64,000 bases of DNA from Hyphodiscus hymeniophilus (lineage: Eukaryota > Ascomycota > Leotiomycetes > Helotiales > Hyphodiscaceae): contig VNKQ01000006.1 in the NCBI GenBank assembly GCA_016508695.1, forward strand, positions 1,116,001 to 1,180,000, given 5' to 3'. Position 1 is the stretch's first letter; every line of letters starts with the position of its first letter. A program made the position numbers and the translations under genes. Below the pieces are notes generated by a model. That model saw nothing but the letters and a program-made list of their open reading frames with translations. It did not search any database and was not told the origin of the DNA. This document shows positions 1 to 12,912 of the stretch, piece by piece.

Positions 1-352
1 ATTAACGAAAACGTGTTAAGATACGAAAGGGCAGATGGACGTCGGATCGATATTTGAAATCTTTCTCTAAAACACCTCCTTACCCCTGAAAAGCTGCACG
101 TGATGTTTGATCGGCATTCTTCAAACAGACAAGGGGGCACACCTGCGTCTAAAAGCACCGCGAGTCGGATCGTTCCACGGCGTCATTCCCATGATCTGGT
201 AGACCCATGATGGCCAGGGCTTTAGACAAGGAAGTGTTCCCACTGGGACGAAACTGTGACGGACGCATGTTGCATTCAGCGATATAATTGTTCGCCTGTG
301 CCAATTGATGCAGTAGCGGTCGAAATCTAATTCAGCACAGCTCCCACTGTAT
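1..352. other. left-edge noncoding stretch
   Basis: No convincing gene. A 120-codon minus-strand reading frame over positions 121-483 overlaps the 3' end of the regulator in another frame and has no recognisable motif. This is presumably the 3' flank of that gene. Confidence 0.6.
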
Positions 353-1297
353 CTACCCTTGATTTCCATTATGGCTAAAAGCGACCAGAGCCAGAAATGT
401 ATCTCCACAAAGATTAGGATTTGAATCCTCGACATGTTTCGCGAATTCGTGAAAGGAGTTAAGTTCCTCTCCAACATCTTCACCGGATGTAGCTCTGGCC
501 GATGCTATCCAAGCCTGGGGCGAATTTGCCATCCACAGGCCTGGACGTTTGTCAAATGGAAGGGATTCCACGAACAGCCAATTAGAACAATATGCGTGCT
601 TGAAACCGTTCAGGATCATAAAGAGTGAGTATGACATTATAATGGTCCGCCGAACGCTCTCTCCAAATAGCCATGCCTGCCAAGGAGATTGATTCGGAGG
701 CATCCTTGTTCGCGCAGATGCTAATAGACTCTGAGTCCATTCACATAGGACGTTGAGATGTTGCTCAGCAATTGCCTGTTCGGCCTCGTTCGCCGAGAAT
801 AGGAATTTTGCAAGGTATATGAGCAGTGCTTGAAGTGCTCTGAGTGCCTCTTTGACGGGTATTGCCTTCACATCGATCTGTCTCAGGCACATGACATCCT
901 CGTATGCCACAGTACCCTTTTCCGTCTCTCCCAAGGCGGCGAAGTGGTTATAATTACCATGGAGTTGCAATTTTGGATGTACGAAAATTGCAGGCTTCCC
1001 TGCCTTTAAAAAATCTGGAACTGATAGGTAGCCTAGGCGAACAAGTGCCAGAGCATCATCACGTCCGGGTTGAGAGATTGCGGGATCGATATCGTAAACG
1101 CGATGCTTGACTTTGTCCATGATGCAGTACCCTGGGGTATCGAGGTCTTCCGGTTGCCGTGTCTGTCCAGTCATAGGTTCGAGATCGTATATGCATTCAG
1201 CCCCTCGTTGAACACAGCGTTGACACTGCGGCAACTGGACAACACATTTTCTTTTGGCTGCAGTACAATTACGGCACGCCTTGCGAAGGGGGGTCAT
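353..1297 (-). CDS. Zn2Cys6 fungal transcription factor
   Basis: A single-exon gene of about 314 residues. The N-terminus carries a complete binuclear zinc cluster: six cysteines near residues 8, 11, 18, 25, 28 and 35 (C-x2-C-x6-C-x6-C-x2-C-x6-C), with the basic stretch AAKRK between the second and third. I chose the ATG at 1297, seven residues inside the longer open frame, because the cluster then starts eight residues in, as is usual for this family. The rest is a helical region like the C-terminal half of short fungal-specific regulators; no separate middle homology region is clear. It should bind CGG-type sites in the nucleus, with unknown targets. Its start lies about 200 bp from the left LTR of the large retrotransposon, so its promoter is disrupted or supplied by the element. 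The reading frame shows no RIP-like stops. The family is secure; whether the gene is expressed is unknown. Confidence 0.85.
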   Translation of the reverse strand: MTPLRKACRNCTAAKRKCVVQLPQCQRCVQRGAECIYDLEPMTGQTRQPEDLDTPGYCIMDKVKHRVYDIDPAISQPGRDDALALVRLGYLSVPDFLKAGKPAIFVHPKLQLHGNYNHFAALGETEKGTVAYEDVMCLRQIDVKAIPVKEALRALQALLIYLAKFLFSANEAEQAIAEQHLNVLCEWTQSLLASARTRMPPNQSPWQAWLFGESVRRTIIMSYSLFMILNGFKHAYCSNWLFVESLPFDKRPGLWMANSPQAWIASARATSGEDVGEELNSFHEFAKHVEDSNPNLCGDTFLALVAFSHNGNQG

Positions 1298-1493
1298 ACT
1301 GGGCGGGCGAAAGAACAACGTGTCATCCGGAGAGACTTGAGGCTGATAGACACACTGGCCACACTGGACACGGTAGAATTGCTTGATCTGAGATGTGAAT
1401 TATTGGGTTCTTATCGAGACAACGTTCGAGTGGTCCTTCTCCTTATTAGGTTTAGTTCCCACGGGTCCGTGCTCTGTTAGTGCGGCCTGTGGC

Positions 1494-1626
1494 TGTGAAG
1501 ATGGGGAAGTCACGAGGGGTCTTTAGCATGCTACCTAGTCTTTAAGGCACCAACTTGTATTTAGAGAAACCTTGTGATAAAACGAATAATTATTCCTTTT
1601 CTCCCCTTATACCGATACAAATTTGT
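1494..1626 (+). repeat. left LTR (133 bp)
   Basis: Begins TGTGAAGATG and ends AAATTTGT. It matches 12913-13045 at a constant offset of 11419, with about nine substitutions. Eight of these have G or C here and A or T in the right copy, so this copy is less mutated. The preceding GTGGC is the target-site duplication. I could not recognise a primer-binding site just inside it. Confidence 0.9.
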
Positions 1627-4600
1627 AAAGCCTAATACGGGGGCTTACAAAATTAATCCCTAAGGTTATTAGATTATATTTATTTTATTCGAACTTCTTT
1701 TAACGACAAAAAACCCTATCGTTAAGACCTTACTTTAGCGTTAGTTATATAGTTGGTTTGCCCCTTTATTACAATGTTATATACCGAAATACCTCTTACT
1801 TCCCTAAGAACCTTTATAAACTTAAAACTATTAAAATACCTCGAACTCTTTGTCTATTAAACTCTCGAGATATATTTAACTCTCGAGTTCTTATTTATAT
1901 AATATTAAGATAAAGGAGTTAAAAACTAAAAGGATTAATTCTATTAGTTAAAGCTCTTTCTTAATACCCGCTTTCTCTAAACTTCCCTTGCCCCTTACTT
2001 ACTTTCCCTAGACTATAGGCTTATACTTTCCCCTAAGACAAGAAAAGACCCTACCCGCTTAATATAGATTCGAAGGAGAAACCGTTAGATTCCCCTTTTA
2101 ACTTTACGTCGCTATCTTCTTTTATAACTCTAAAAAGATAGCTTTTATCTTCTTTAGAACCCGAAGACTCTTTTAGGAAAGCTATCCGATATTTTCCCCG
2201 TTAGAACTTTACTCTATTACTTACCTCGATCGAATCCCTTATAAACACGCAAACCCTATAATCCGAAATAAATAACTTAAGGGAATATTTTCACTTATCT
2301 AAATTCGAGCTACTATCTTTTTTACAAACATTACCCTTAAGAGCTTAAAAAGCAAGTAAAGCCAAGTATATTAAAACCTAATAGTTTTGTAAGTAAGGCC
2401 CTTTATATATACAATTAAGAACCGACCCTATTACTCGAATATTAAGCCTCCTTACTACTTCCCTTATAAAGTCGGGTAGTCTAAGTAATAGGGATAATAA
2501 TATAAGTTTAAGAGTAGCTATAGGGTTACTAGAGGATTAAGACCTATTATATAACTTAAAATTAGATCTTTTCGAGTTATTTTGTTCTAATTAGCCAAAT
2601 ATACCCCTTATATAACTAGCCAAAATATTTACTCTTCCCGATTTTTCTATTATAAGTAGATATACGGGGGATATACTAGCCTCCTAATAACTAGCTTGTC
2701 TCGCATATAACTTTAAAAAGGTATCGATAGAGTTACTATTACCTAAAGACTTCTTAAAAGCAATTAAAGTACTCCTTAAAGGTAAAGCGGCCAAATGACT
2801 AGACTTAACCCTACGAGTAAAAACAATTGTAAATAACCGCGAATATATAAAATCTATAAGTATATAAAATATTAAAGAATAGTTAGTTAAGTAATTTCTT
2901 ATATTAGCTCTCTAAGTATAAAAGGTTTTCGTATAAACTAAGATTAATTCGTTAAAATAAAAGCCGGATAAGTTACTTTAGTAATACTATTAGCGTGTCT
3001 TAAATCTTTTAAAATATACTTATTCTAAAGATAAACCTTAGAAAAACGCTTTACTTTCGGAACCTCTTACTAGTATAGAAACTGTAATACTAGGCATTAT
3101 TATTACTACTTTCGTTAAAGGAATTTATAATAATTAACTTTAAAAGGTCTTAGTTTCAAAAGATATTATAATATATAAAGCGCTATAAAAAGCGTATAAG
3201 ATTATTTAAGTAGCTTAACGATCGATTATAGTAGAAAAATAATACGAGGAGAAGATAGTAAAGAAGAAATATCTTAAATAACTTGAGAATTTCGTTTTCT
3301 TTTAAACTAGAAAACTTATATTAGTTATACTCGTAAAACAAGTACTAAATTAGTATTAGACCTTTACTTTGCTATATAGTTAGCTATAAGAAAGCTATTA
3401 ACTTTAATATTAGTTTTATTTAGCGCCTCGAGAATAATAATTCCCTTCGAACAACTAATAGTAGAGCCGAGGGTTCTAGTAATAAAACGGAGGAAGACAA
3501 TAATAGAGTATATACGGTTAGTAATAGAGTTCGAACAACTAGTAATAAAGTTTAAACAATTAGTAATAGAACTCGAGTAATTAATAATAGATTTCTAATA
3601 ACTAGTAGTATAGTAATTCGAATTTACTTCCCCTAACTAGCCAAAACAATATAGGTCGTAATAGCTACCCTAAGTTAGCTTTAGCTATCTATAATCCTAG
3701 ACCCTTAACTATACCAAGTTATATACCCTAAGTAAATACTCGCTAGCCGTTAATACTATTACTCCCTTAATTACAATTATAGAATCCCTATATTAATTAG
3801 TAATATATCTATAATAGCGCAAAAGATAGGCCGTTATATTTAAGTTATAAGTAGCTAAGTTATTAGAAAATAATATATAGTAATCCTCTTTTATAATTAT
3901 AAAAGTAAGCCTATCTTAAGTCGATTATATTCGGAGTAACAAATATAATAATATACTTTACAAAGCTATTATAGACCTTAAGTACAAAATAATAAAGTAA
4001 GCCTAGCGAGTAGACTATAAGTTTATACGAATTCGCTATAAGCTTAGGGTCCTTTACTCTAATCCTTACCCCTACTTTAAGAATAGATATAAAAAACCTT
4101 ATATTAATAGTAAAGGTTAAGAAAGGGGAAGAGCCCAAGCTACCCCTAGTTATACTTATAATAATAGGCAAAGGAAAATTAATAGAAACTATAAAAGACT
4201 AAGAACCTTATCTAAGAAATACTGCTATATCCCTTAATGCGTTTATAATAGAACCGGCTAGAAAACGTTAAAAAGTCGCAAATATAATATAGTCGGAGGA
4301 TAGTCCTAATAAACGAGTAACCCGATCCGCCGCCTAAAAGTCAAAGTCTTTAAAAACTATAAAGAAGACTATTCGAGAGCTTTACGAAATTATTAGTAAA
4401 TAGGAAAAAGGCCCTATTAGCTATATTAAGCTAATAAAACAAATACAAGTACCTATTAACCTCCTTAACCTATTCTAGATTTCTCTAAACCTTTTAAAGG
4501 CTTTTAAAAAGATATTTACCCGGGTTAATAAGAAGAGATAGAAAATTTCTTAAGCTACCCGAGGGAAAGAGAAGGGACCCTTATATATAGCTACTTCTAG

Positions 4601-6399
4601 CGGACTAGTAGAACTATTATTCTCGAAGGGCAAGTAAGTAAATTTTAGGGGGATTACTTAAGTATACTTTAAGGAAGTAAGTACGAGAACTTACCCAGGG
4701 GATAAGAAAGCGGATATAAATCGAATAGAGAATATATTATACCCTATTATCTATCCGGATAATAAGGCATTTAAAATTCTAATTATAGTTAAAGCCAAGC
4801 AAAGAGCGGTATAAAAGAGAGTAAACCTTTTTATAAGTATTACTTACGCAAATTAAGGAAGTAAACTTAACCTAATATCCCTAAGTCTAGTAGACGCTAT
4901 AAACCTTACCCTTATAGTATTAAGAGAAAAAGGCTTTATTAGGCTTACTATAAACACAACTAATAGAATCTCCTCGGAGTTAAGCTATTATATAACCTTT
5001 AAAATAGGGGTACTTAGAATTTAGAAAATAGTATATATCTTCCTTCGACCCTTATATAAACTATTAGACAAAGAGCTAAGCCTCTTATTAAGACTCCCTT
5101 AACTTTATAATATTAATACAAAGATTGTAATTCGAGAGAATATAATAATAATTAATAACGTAACTAAAGGGGAGAAGTTAACTACTATTTAGAGACCTAC
5201 TTTTATTCTCTCCTTAGAATACTAGCTTATCCTTTACCTACTTAACCTAACTAATAAGAAGTACTTATTAGTATAAATCCCGGTCTATTTTTACAAATCT
5301 AATAAGAAACTAGTAAAAGCAAAGGTCCCGGAGTTTAAAGTAATTATTCTAATATAGACAAAGTCGGAAGATAATACTAATACTTTAGAAGAATCTAATA
5401 CTTCCTATAGCTCTTTTACTAATAGTGCTTTAGAAAACTCCTAAACTAGTATAAACCTAAGTAAGTCGTAAAAAGGCTTAGATAAAAGAGAAAGGCCGTC
5501 TTAAAGGGTTTTCTTTTAAGCGCGAGAAAATAGGGAAGTCGGGGTTATAATAAGCCTCTATTTGAAAAAGAAAAAGAGTATAAGCTAGCTAACTTCTACT
5601 TTTCCGCACTATAGGGTAGAGAAGAATTTAAATGGGAAAAGGCTTCTTCCCCTAATAAACTTACCCGGTTAATTGAGTTAGGGTTTTACAAATTAGAGGT
5701 TCCCCTAGTATTACGAACTAGATTTACGGCACGCATTAGGGCACTTTTAAGCTATACCTCGCATCTCTAAAAAGCTAATCTTTTTAGACTTACTATATTA
5801 ATATTAGTTTACTAATCTCTATTACTATAACTATTCCTAAATCCTTTGCCTAGACTATTACCTAGGGTTATATATACTTCCCTCGCGGACCTAGCCCTAA
5901 AGGGAATAAGCACTCCGCAAAGCTTCTCTACCCGTCGTTTAGTTATACGTTTACTTATATCGCAAGACTTATAAGAGAAAGTAAATATATAGTTCGACTC
6001 TATAAGAATCTAGCTAGGGGAAGTTATTCTTACCCTAAAAGATATAGCTCGAGTAAAACGACTCTTTTATACTTATTAAGAATTAAATATAATAGAATTA
6101 TACGAGATCCTAGCTACTAATTTATACGAATACTATATACGCCTAAAGGAGGGCACTTAACCCTATTTGGTAAAGGTATAGAGAAGATAGCCTCTTATAT
6201 AAAAAGCCTAGTTAAATAAGATAATCTAAAAAGGTTTAGAGTATAAATTCTTTAAGAAGATAATAGTCGCAAATAGAGAACTATTAGACTAAAACGCATA
6301 AGCTATCTTTATAAATAAGTTAAAAGAATCTAAGGCGGGAAGTTAGGAGTTCCGGGTTACTTTTAATTACTAAAATATAAAGGAAGACATCTCTAGTTA

Positions 6400-9180
6400 C
6401 TATATTATTTTAATATTAGAGGCTTATAATTATCTTTTATACCTAGACTATAAATATTACTTTTACCTTAATCTCAAATATATATACTAGTCAATTAGAA
6501 TTTACCTTTTATACTAATATTACTTTATATTTTCTATTTTAGGGATTAAATAACTCTAGTCTACCCGAATGCCGTAAGGGTTAATTACCTTAGCTTTCTT
6601 TATAATAGAGCTTATATATATTGCCTTAAGGCCTATTCTAGCCTTACACTAGGATAATAGATTATAGTCTCTCTCTAAACCGTCTCTTCTCTTATTTACT
6701 AGGGACTAGTTACCCGCTTATAAGTTTTATATAAATAATATCTTCTTAGGGATAAAAGACTTCCTTATAGCCTACGCTTTTTTAAAATAATATCTCTTGC
6801 CCCGACTTTTATAATTATAATTAAAACTTTCCTTTAAGAAACTTAAGTTATTTACTAAGACTATTTTAGCCTAAGGAATTAAGTATAAGGTCGGAGGCTT
6901 ACTTTAGTATAAACTAGGACGCATTAATAAGATTAAGAGCTTCCCGACCCTAAGAGATCTTATAAATATATAAAAGTTTTAGAGAATAGTATAAATTACT
7001 AGAAGATAAATTAAAAACTTTACCGAACTATCCCGACTATTAACCCGCCTTACGAGAGACGTGCTATAGAAATGGGGAAGCTTAGAGTAATTAGCTTTTA
7101 AGCTAATAAAACAAAAGGCAGTAAAAGTAGTTAATATATATAGTTATAATTATAGATTTATAGTATTATTCTTTTTAAATACTTTACTATATAAAGTAGG
7201 GTATACTATTTTATAAATCTAAAACGGGGTTAAAGTTCCTATTCTATTCGATTTATTTACCTTTAGTAAGAGTTAGTATAACTATAGGGTATATAAGAGA
7301 AAACTATTAGTAATTATAAAATTCTACTAAAAGTATAAATATATAATAAAGGGTCCGGAAAGGAGTATAATCTTTATAGACTACTAACCTCTTACCTACT
7401 TCCTAAAGTCCTCTAACTAAGAAGAGATATATACCCGATAGGCATATAAACTTCGAAATTTAAATATAAAGATTAAATATATTCTTAGATCGAAAAATAA
7501 GATTATAAATACTCTTTTACAAACAATCTTCCCCGATAAGAAATATATATATAACTTTTAAGAGTATAAATAGTTAAGAGAGGACAATAAGGGGTAGCTA
7601 AAATAGATTTAGAAAGATAGGAAAGGAGGATATAAGGAGCTTCTTAAAGGAATAAAGCTATAGTAAGACGACTTAATAAGTATATTTACAAAACAATAGA
7701 TAGAGAAGTAAGATATTCTTATAGGAGAGAAAGTAGATTTAATAATAGAACCTTTGTATATAGACTATATATTTGTTAACTCTATACTAGCTTCTATATA
7801 TAAAGGGGAAACTTTACTTTTAGACTTTGTCTAACCTTTAACTATAGCAAAATATAAGTACTCTTCCTAGTACTTTAAGGTTATACGATTTCTATAAATA
7901 TATATAATACTAGACAGGCTAGGGAAGATTTAGAAAGAGGCGTTTTACTAAAAGTATAATAATTATAAGATCGAAAGTAAAGTAATATAATATTTATAGA
8001 AAAGCAAATAGCGATAGTATATTATAGAATAAGAAGTAGCTAATATCCTTTTCGAAGCCTATAACTAGGGCGGTCACTTTGTAGGGGGGATTACCTTTAG
8101 GCGTCTCCGAGAGGTATACTAGCCTAAAATAATAAAAGATATAACCGATTATATTAAAGGATATCTAAAATGTATAAAGTATAATTTAGCTTTATATTTT
8201 TAAATACTCTTAAAAGTCTTGGTTACCTTACTAATATAACTTTTAGATATTAACTTTATAAGATTATTTCTAGTCTTCTAAGAATCTTAGGGTAAATATA
8301 TTTTAATAATTATCGACTACTTTTCCTAATTTATTTAAATATATATATATATAATAGATAATTAAGCCAAAACGATAAGATTACTCGAGGATTTCTTTAC
8401 TCGGGAAGGCCTTCTTATAGGTTTCTACTTTAACCCTAGCCCCTATTTTAGGGTAATAACCCAGAAGTTTGCGGCCGACTAAAAGGTTTTTTAAGTAACT
8501 TTGCTATTAAAAGCCAAAAAGTCGACTAAGATAGTAAAGAAAGCTAACGATCTCTTTTAACGGGTATTAAAAAAGTTAGGAAGCCCTAAAACCTTCTTAT
8601 AAAGAATTATATTATTTATATTTAAAGTTAATAAATATAAGATTCTATATCTTAGTTATTCCTTATTTAAGATTTAGAGAGGCTTTAACCCAAATAAGAA
8701 CTTAGAGACAACTTTCTCCGGTTATATAAGGGTTTCCCTTACTATAGTCTTATAAGACCCTAAAGCTAAGCTTTACCCGCTATATCCTAGGAATCTAGTA
8801 GATATTATAAGCTAGGAAGACGCTATCCTCAACTATATAGCTAGGTATTAGAAGACTTTATAAGAGGCGATAGTAATATTTGACTATTAGAGAGAAATAT
8901 AAAAATTAAGATATAATATAAGGGTACAAATATATACTTTTACTTTAGGATAGCTTATTATATTATATAACTTAAGGTTAACTAAGAAGAAGTTACGCCC
9001 ATTATAGAGAAGACCCTTTATAGTCATAAGGTATAATAAAGACTATTACAAGTTATATACTATTTAATAAATTAATAATATACTAATCTTAGGAATTTTT
9101 TATAGGGATTACTTAAAACTATTTAGGTTAAGAGAAGGGTATTTGGCAATAAGAAAAGAGAGAAATCTACTAGCGTACTA
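6400..9180 (+). pseudogene. relic pol polyprotein (RT, integrase) of the LTR element
   Basis: A stop-riddled but still in-register coding relic. At 6728-6739 the reverse transcriptase catalytic box reads YINN, explained by G-to-A changes from the usual YMDD, and is followed by recognisable RT residues (AYAFLK, then LSFKKLKLF). In the same frame lies the integrase zinc finger: GGHF at 8069-8080, Trp codons turned to TAG at 8066-8068 and 8120-8122, then a Cys at 8171 whose partner codon at 8180 has become Tyr. Next come two integrase-core aspartates near 8246 and 8315 (context IIIDYFS). A conserved-looking tail with KDYYKLYT lies near 9035-9058. These landmarks are separated by multiples of three, so decay was by substitution rather than by indels. 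Coding ends are approximate. Gag was not located. Confidence 0.75.
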
Positions 9181-12100
9181 AAATATATAATTAGAGTCTA
9201 CAAAATATTATCTTCTAAAGGACTTAAGAAGCCTTTCTAGAGTATACCCATCGGCCCTAATAGAATTAGTTACTTAAGCCCGTATTATTATAAAGGTAGG
9301 CTTACTAACTATTAAATTATCGTAGCCTTACTAGATAGTAATTAAGAAGTCAATTACACTAGAGCCTTACTTTTACTACCCGTAATAACGGCCTTTAGTA
9401 ACTTAACCTTGACAACTTTCTCTTTAAGCTTCCTTTTCGATAACTATAAAAGGTAACGTTTTATTACTTTTTATTTTAGACTTATAATCTAGCCTTACTA
9501 ACCCTATACGAAACCTTAACTTTAAAAAAGCAAAAGAACCTTTTAGTTATATTAAAAAGGTTATGAGACTATAGTAAGAAATCACTTTAATTTTAGACTT
9601 TTAGGAAACTATTCTAGCTAAAACCTTTAAGAGTTTGTCGAAGACTAGTTTACTTTACTTCTTTTCGAAAGATACTTAATATTAAAACAAAGTAAACGGG
9701 CTATAACTCTTACAATTCTTTATTATAAGGGGAGAAACGAAAGATAGTAAGGAAGAAGTACTAGTAAAAAGTAGTATAACTTACCTTTATTATAATAAGA
9801 TAGTTTAAGAAAGCATTTTCTAAGACTATACGAAAATAATATTATCCCCTAAACAAAGCTTTATAATACGGCTATAAATAGAAACGGAATAAAAGTATAT
9901 AAAAGTAGGACCTTAGCTAATAAAAACAAGACTAGAGCAAATAAAAATAAGACTATAGTTAATAAAAGCCGAACCTTAATAGACTTTACCTCTTTATTAA
10001 TAGAGTTAATAGATTTGCCTAATTTAACAAACCCTAGTATCGGTCGAAAAAGGCCCCTTTCTAGTACTATTATCCGCGTTTATACTTGTAAGTAATAGCC
10101 GACCCGCAAAGTTATCTAAAAGAGTAATCTATATAGCCGATATTATATAAGAGTATTAACGGATAATAAGAGAGTTATAAAGACCTTTAAAGAAAGAATA
10201 TAGAAATATAATACCTTTTCTTCTACCCTTAGTATAAACCTAATTTACTAGTATTATAAGTATAAGAATATATATACCTAGAGTAAGGGAAATTTGGGGG
10301 ATACGTTAAAAGTATAAAAGGACTAAAACGGACCCGAGAATAAAAAAGTAATTGGCTTGTAAAGAAAATAATAATTAAAGCAAAAGAAAGGTCTTATATA
10401 GGGATAGCTAGTTTAGTAATAAGGAAGGGGACCCTAAGAAAGTATTAATAAGAAGAGAAGATAGCGAAAGCAAGAGATTAAGTAGCAAGAAGGATATAAG
10501 CGAAGTAAGGGAACCTAAGTTTAGTAGAAAGGAGCTTATAACCCAATATAACCTAGCCTAATTAGCCCCGAAGCCCTAACCCCTATCTAAAAGACCCGAA
10601 TATAAAGTAATAAAGAAGTCCCTCTAAGAAGGGCAAATTTAAGTAACTAGTATATCTATTTATAAGTACCGCGAGAAGTATAGGGTAAAGGTAACTAACG
10701 TTCTTAAGGCTCTTTTTAACTTAGTAATAAACGAAGAGAATAAGGGAAAAGTTAAGAAAAACAAAGTACTTAACTTCGAGAGAACTTTTAGCAAATTTTA
10801 AATACCCGGTTCTTAGCTATAAAAGAATAATAATAAAAAACTAAAGTCCTAAACTACTTCTCGAAAAAATATATTAAAAGCTAAAGAAACAAAAAGAAGT
10901 ACTTATATAACTATATCTAAGGGAACTAGGGAGAAAGAAGACCCTATACTTATTAAAAGTAAAGAGGAAGGAGAGTTAGAAAGTCATTAGTTATTAGCCC
11001 CTACCCCTATCTAATTAGCCTTTACAAAACGTAAAGCTAATAAAGACGTAATTAACACCCCTTTTAAGAGATTTAAGGCTATATTAGGTACTTTTGCCCT
11101 AGGGTACTCTTTTAGGCACTCTTATACTCTAATAAAAAAACCCTCCCCTATTATAGAGGCTATAAGATTTAAATACTAAGTTAAAACGGAAGAATACTAA
11201 TCGAATAATAATAATATACGAGTAGTAAAATTTAAGGAGGATATAAAGAGAGTCTAGCTATATTAGAAGGCTATATTCTATTAGAAGTTTATAAAGGAAA
11301 AAGAAGTAAGAATATAAGTTATTAAAGAAAGAGAGGAGAGGGAAGACTAAGAGAGAGAGTCGCTTTGGGTTATTTGTTAGTATTACTTAAATTAAGGATA
11401 AAAGAATCTTACTTATAGAGATAACCCTAACTACAAAATAGACCCTAATCTAAAAGAATAACCCAATAGATTTCCTCTAGTAATATACTTAAATATAAGT
11501 CGGGTTAAAGTAAATTATCGTTTACTCTAGATAAAAAAGGATCGTTAAGAGCCTTTTAATAGCAATTGGGTTATTTAGGGAGGAGCCAAATTTGTTCTAA
11601 GAAATAACCCTATTCTAATCTACTAGAAAGAAAGGGAAGGGGAACCTATAAGTCTAAGTATAATAAAGCGCCTTATAAACAAACTATATTATAAAGAGTA
11701 CCTAATAAAGTATACTCTAGCTACGAAAAAAGGTTTAAAGGACCGATTAGTAAGGAAAGAAACGGGTATACTTATATTTCAAGTAGGTCCTATTACAAAT
11801 CTTCTCTAGCTAGGTATAAGAATAACCCGAGGGAAACGGGAAATATTTATAAATAATATTAGGGTATTTATTTAAGGATAGTCTAAAGTTCCTAAACTTA
11901 AACTAGGATTTGTTATCGCTAACTTAATCCTTATAAAATCTTTTTAACCCAGTACTTATTAAGAGAAGGTATAAGCTATATAAGATTCCTCGGAACCTGC
12001 CCGTTACTATTATTAAGTGAATTCCCTTAAGGAGGATCCGATAGACTAGGACTAGGGAAGGGAAGACTCTCCTTTCTTTAACTTATCTCTAAACTCTTAC

Positions 12101-12899
12101 TTTTATAACCCTATTTTTATTTACGAGGCTATTTCCCTAGATAAACCCTATTAAATACGTCTATATAGTAAGCCTTAAGAATATAACTGCCCCGAAAAAT
12201 TAAAGGAATATTTATTATTATATTATATAATATAACCCGATAGCTATATAGTTTTATAAGAAGTTTTATATTATTATATAAATCTTTAAAACTTCTAAGA
12301 TTAGTTAGAGATATCTAGAGATAAGCTAGTTATTAGAAGCGAAGCAAAGCTTTATTTAGAGGCTCTTAAGTCCTTTAAGGATTCCTATTATATTATTACT
12401 AATAATATTAGAGATGCTATTATAGTCTTAGAAGAGTAGAACGAGGCTATTATTAAAGTAGTAAGAGTAACCCTAGGGTAATAGGACTAAGATTAATCTC
12501 TCGGGAAATAAAGGGTTACTTACTAGATATTACTTGGCCCACGTTATTCTTTTTTTATTTTATAGACCTCTCGAAAGGGTTAGTTCGGAATAAGTACTAT
12601 ATAAAGATTATATTAATTTTTTTTGTTTTTATTACTTCGATTGCCTTTATATAGAGAGTTAAAATTTAGACTCTATAAGAAGGTTTAGGGGTATACTCTT
12701 AGTTACAAATTTATATTTCGCTTTATATTATAGTAGGGACCTCTAAACTTTGGTTAGTATATTGTAGTATAGAATACTAGGGGAAGGAACATAGCTATAG
12801 AACTTACGATAGGGAGAACTTTATATTTAGGGATCTTTTCCTTATATTTTCTTTATACTCTTATTATTAGAAAAAGTCTTAAGATAGGGGTACCTTACT

Positions 12900-12911
12900 A
12901 GGGGGGGGGAC
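12900..12911 (+). repeat. polypurine tract next to right LTR
   Basis: A run of nine G flanked by A, lying two bases before the right LTR. This is the expected position of the plus-strand priming tract of an LTR retrotransposon. Its G-run is striking in the AT-rich interior. Confidence 0.7.
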
Positions 12912-12912
12912 C

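Noticed and set aside
121..483. 120-codon minus-strand frame at the left edge
   Set aside because: It overlaps the Zn2Cys6 gene in another frame, has no motif, and the regulator ends properly at 353.
3911..4171. 86-codon frame inside the retrotransposon
   Set aside because: AT-driven chance frame with Ile/Tyr/Leu/Phe-rich composition in a RIP-saturated block.
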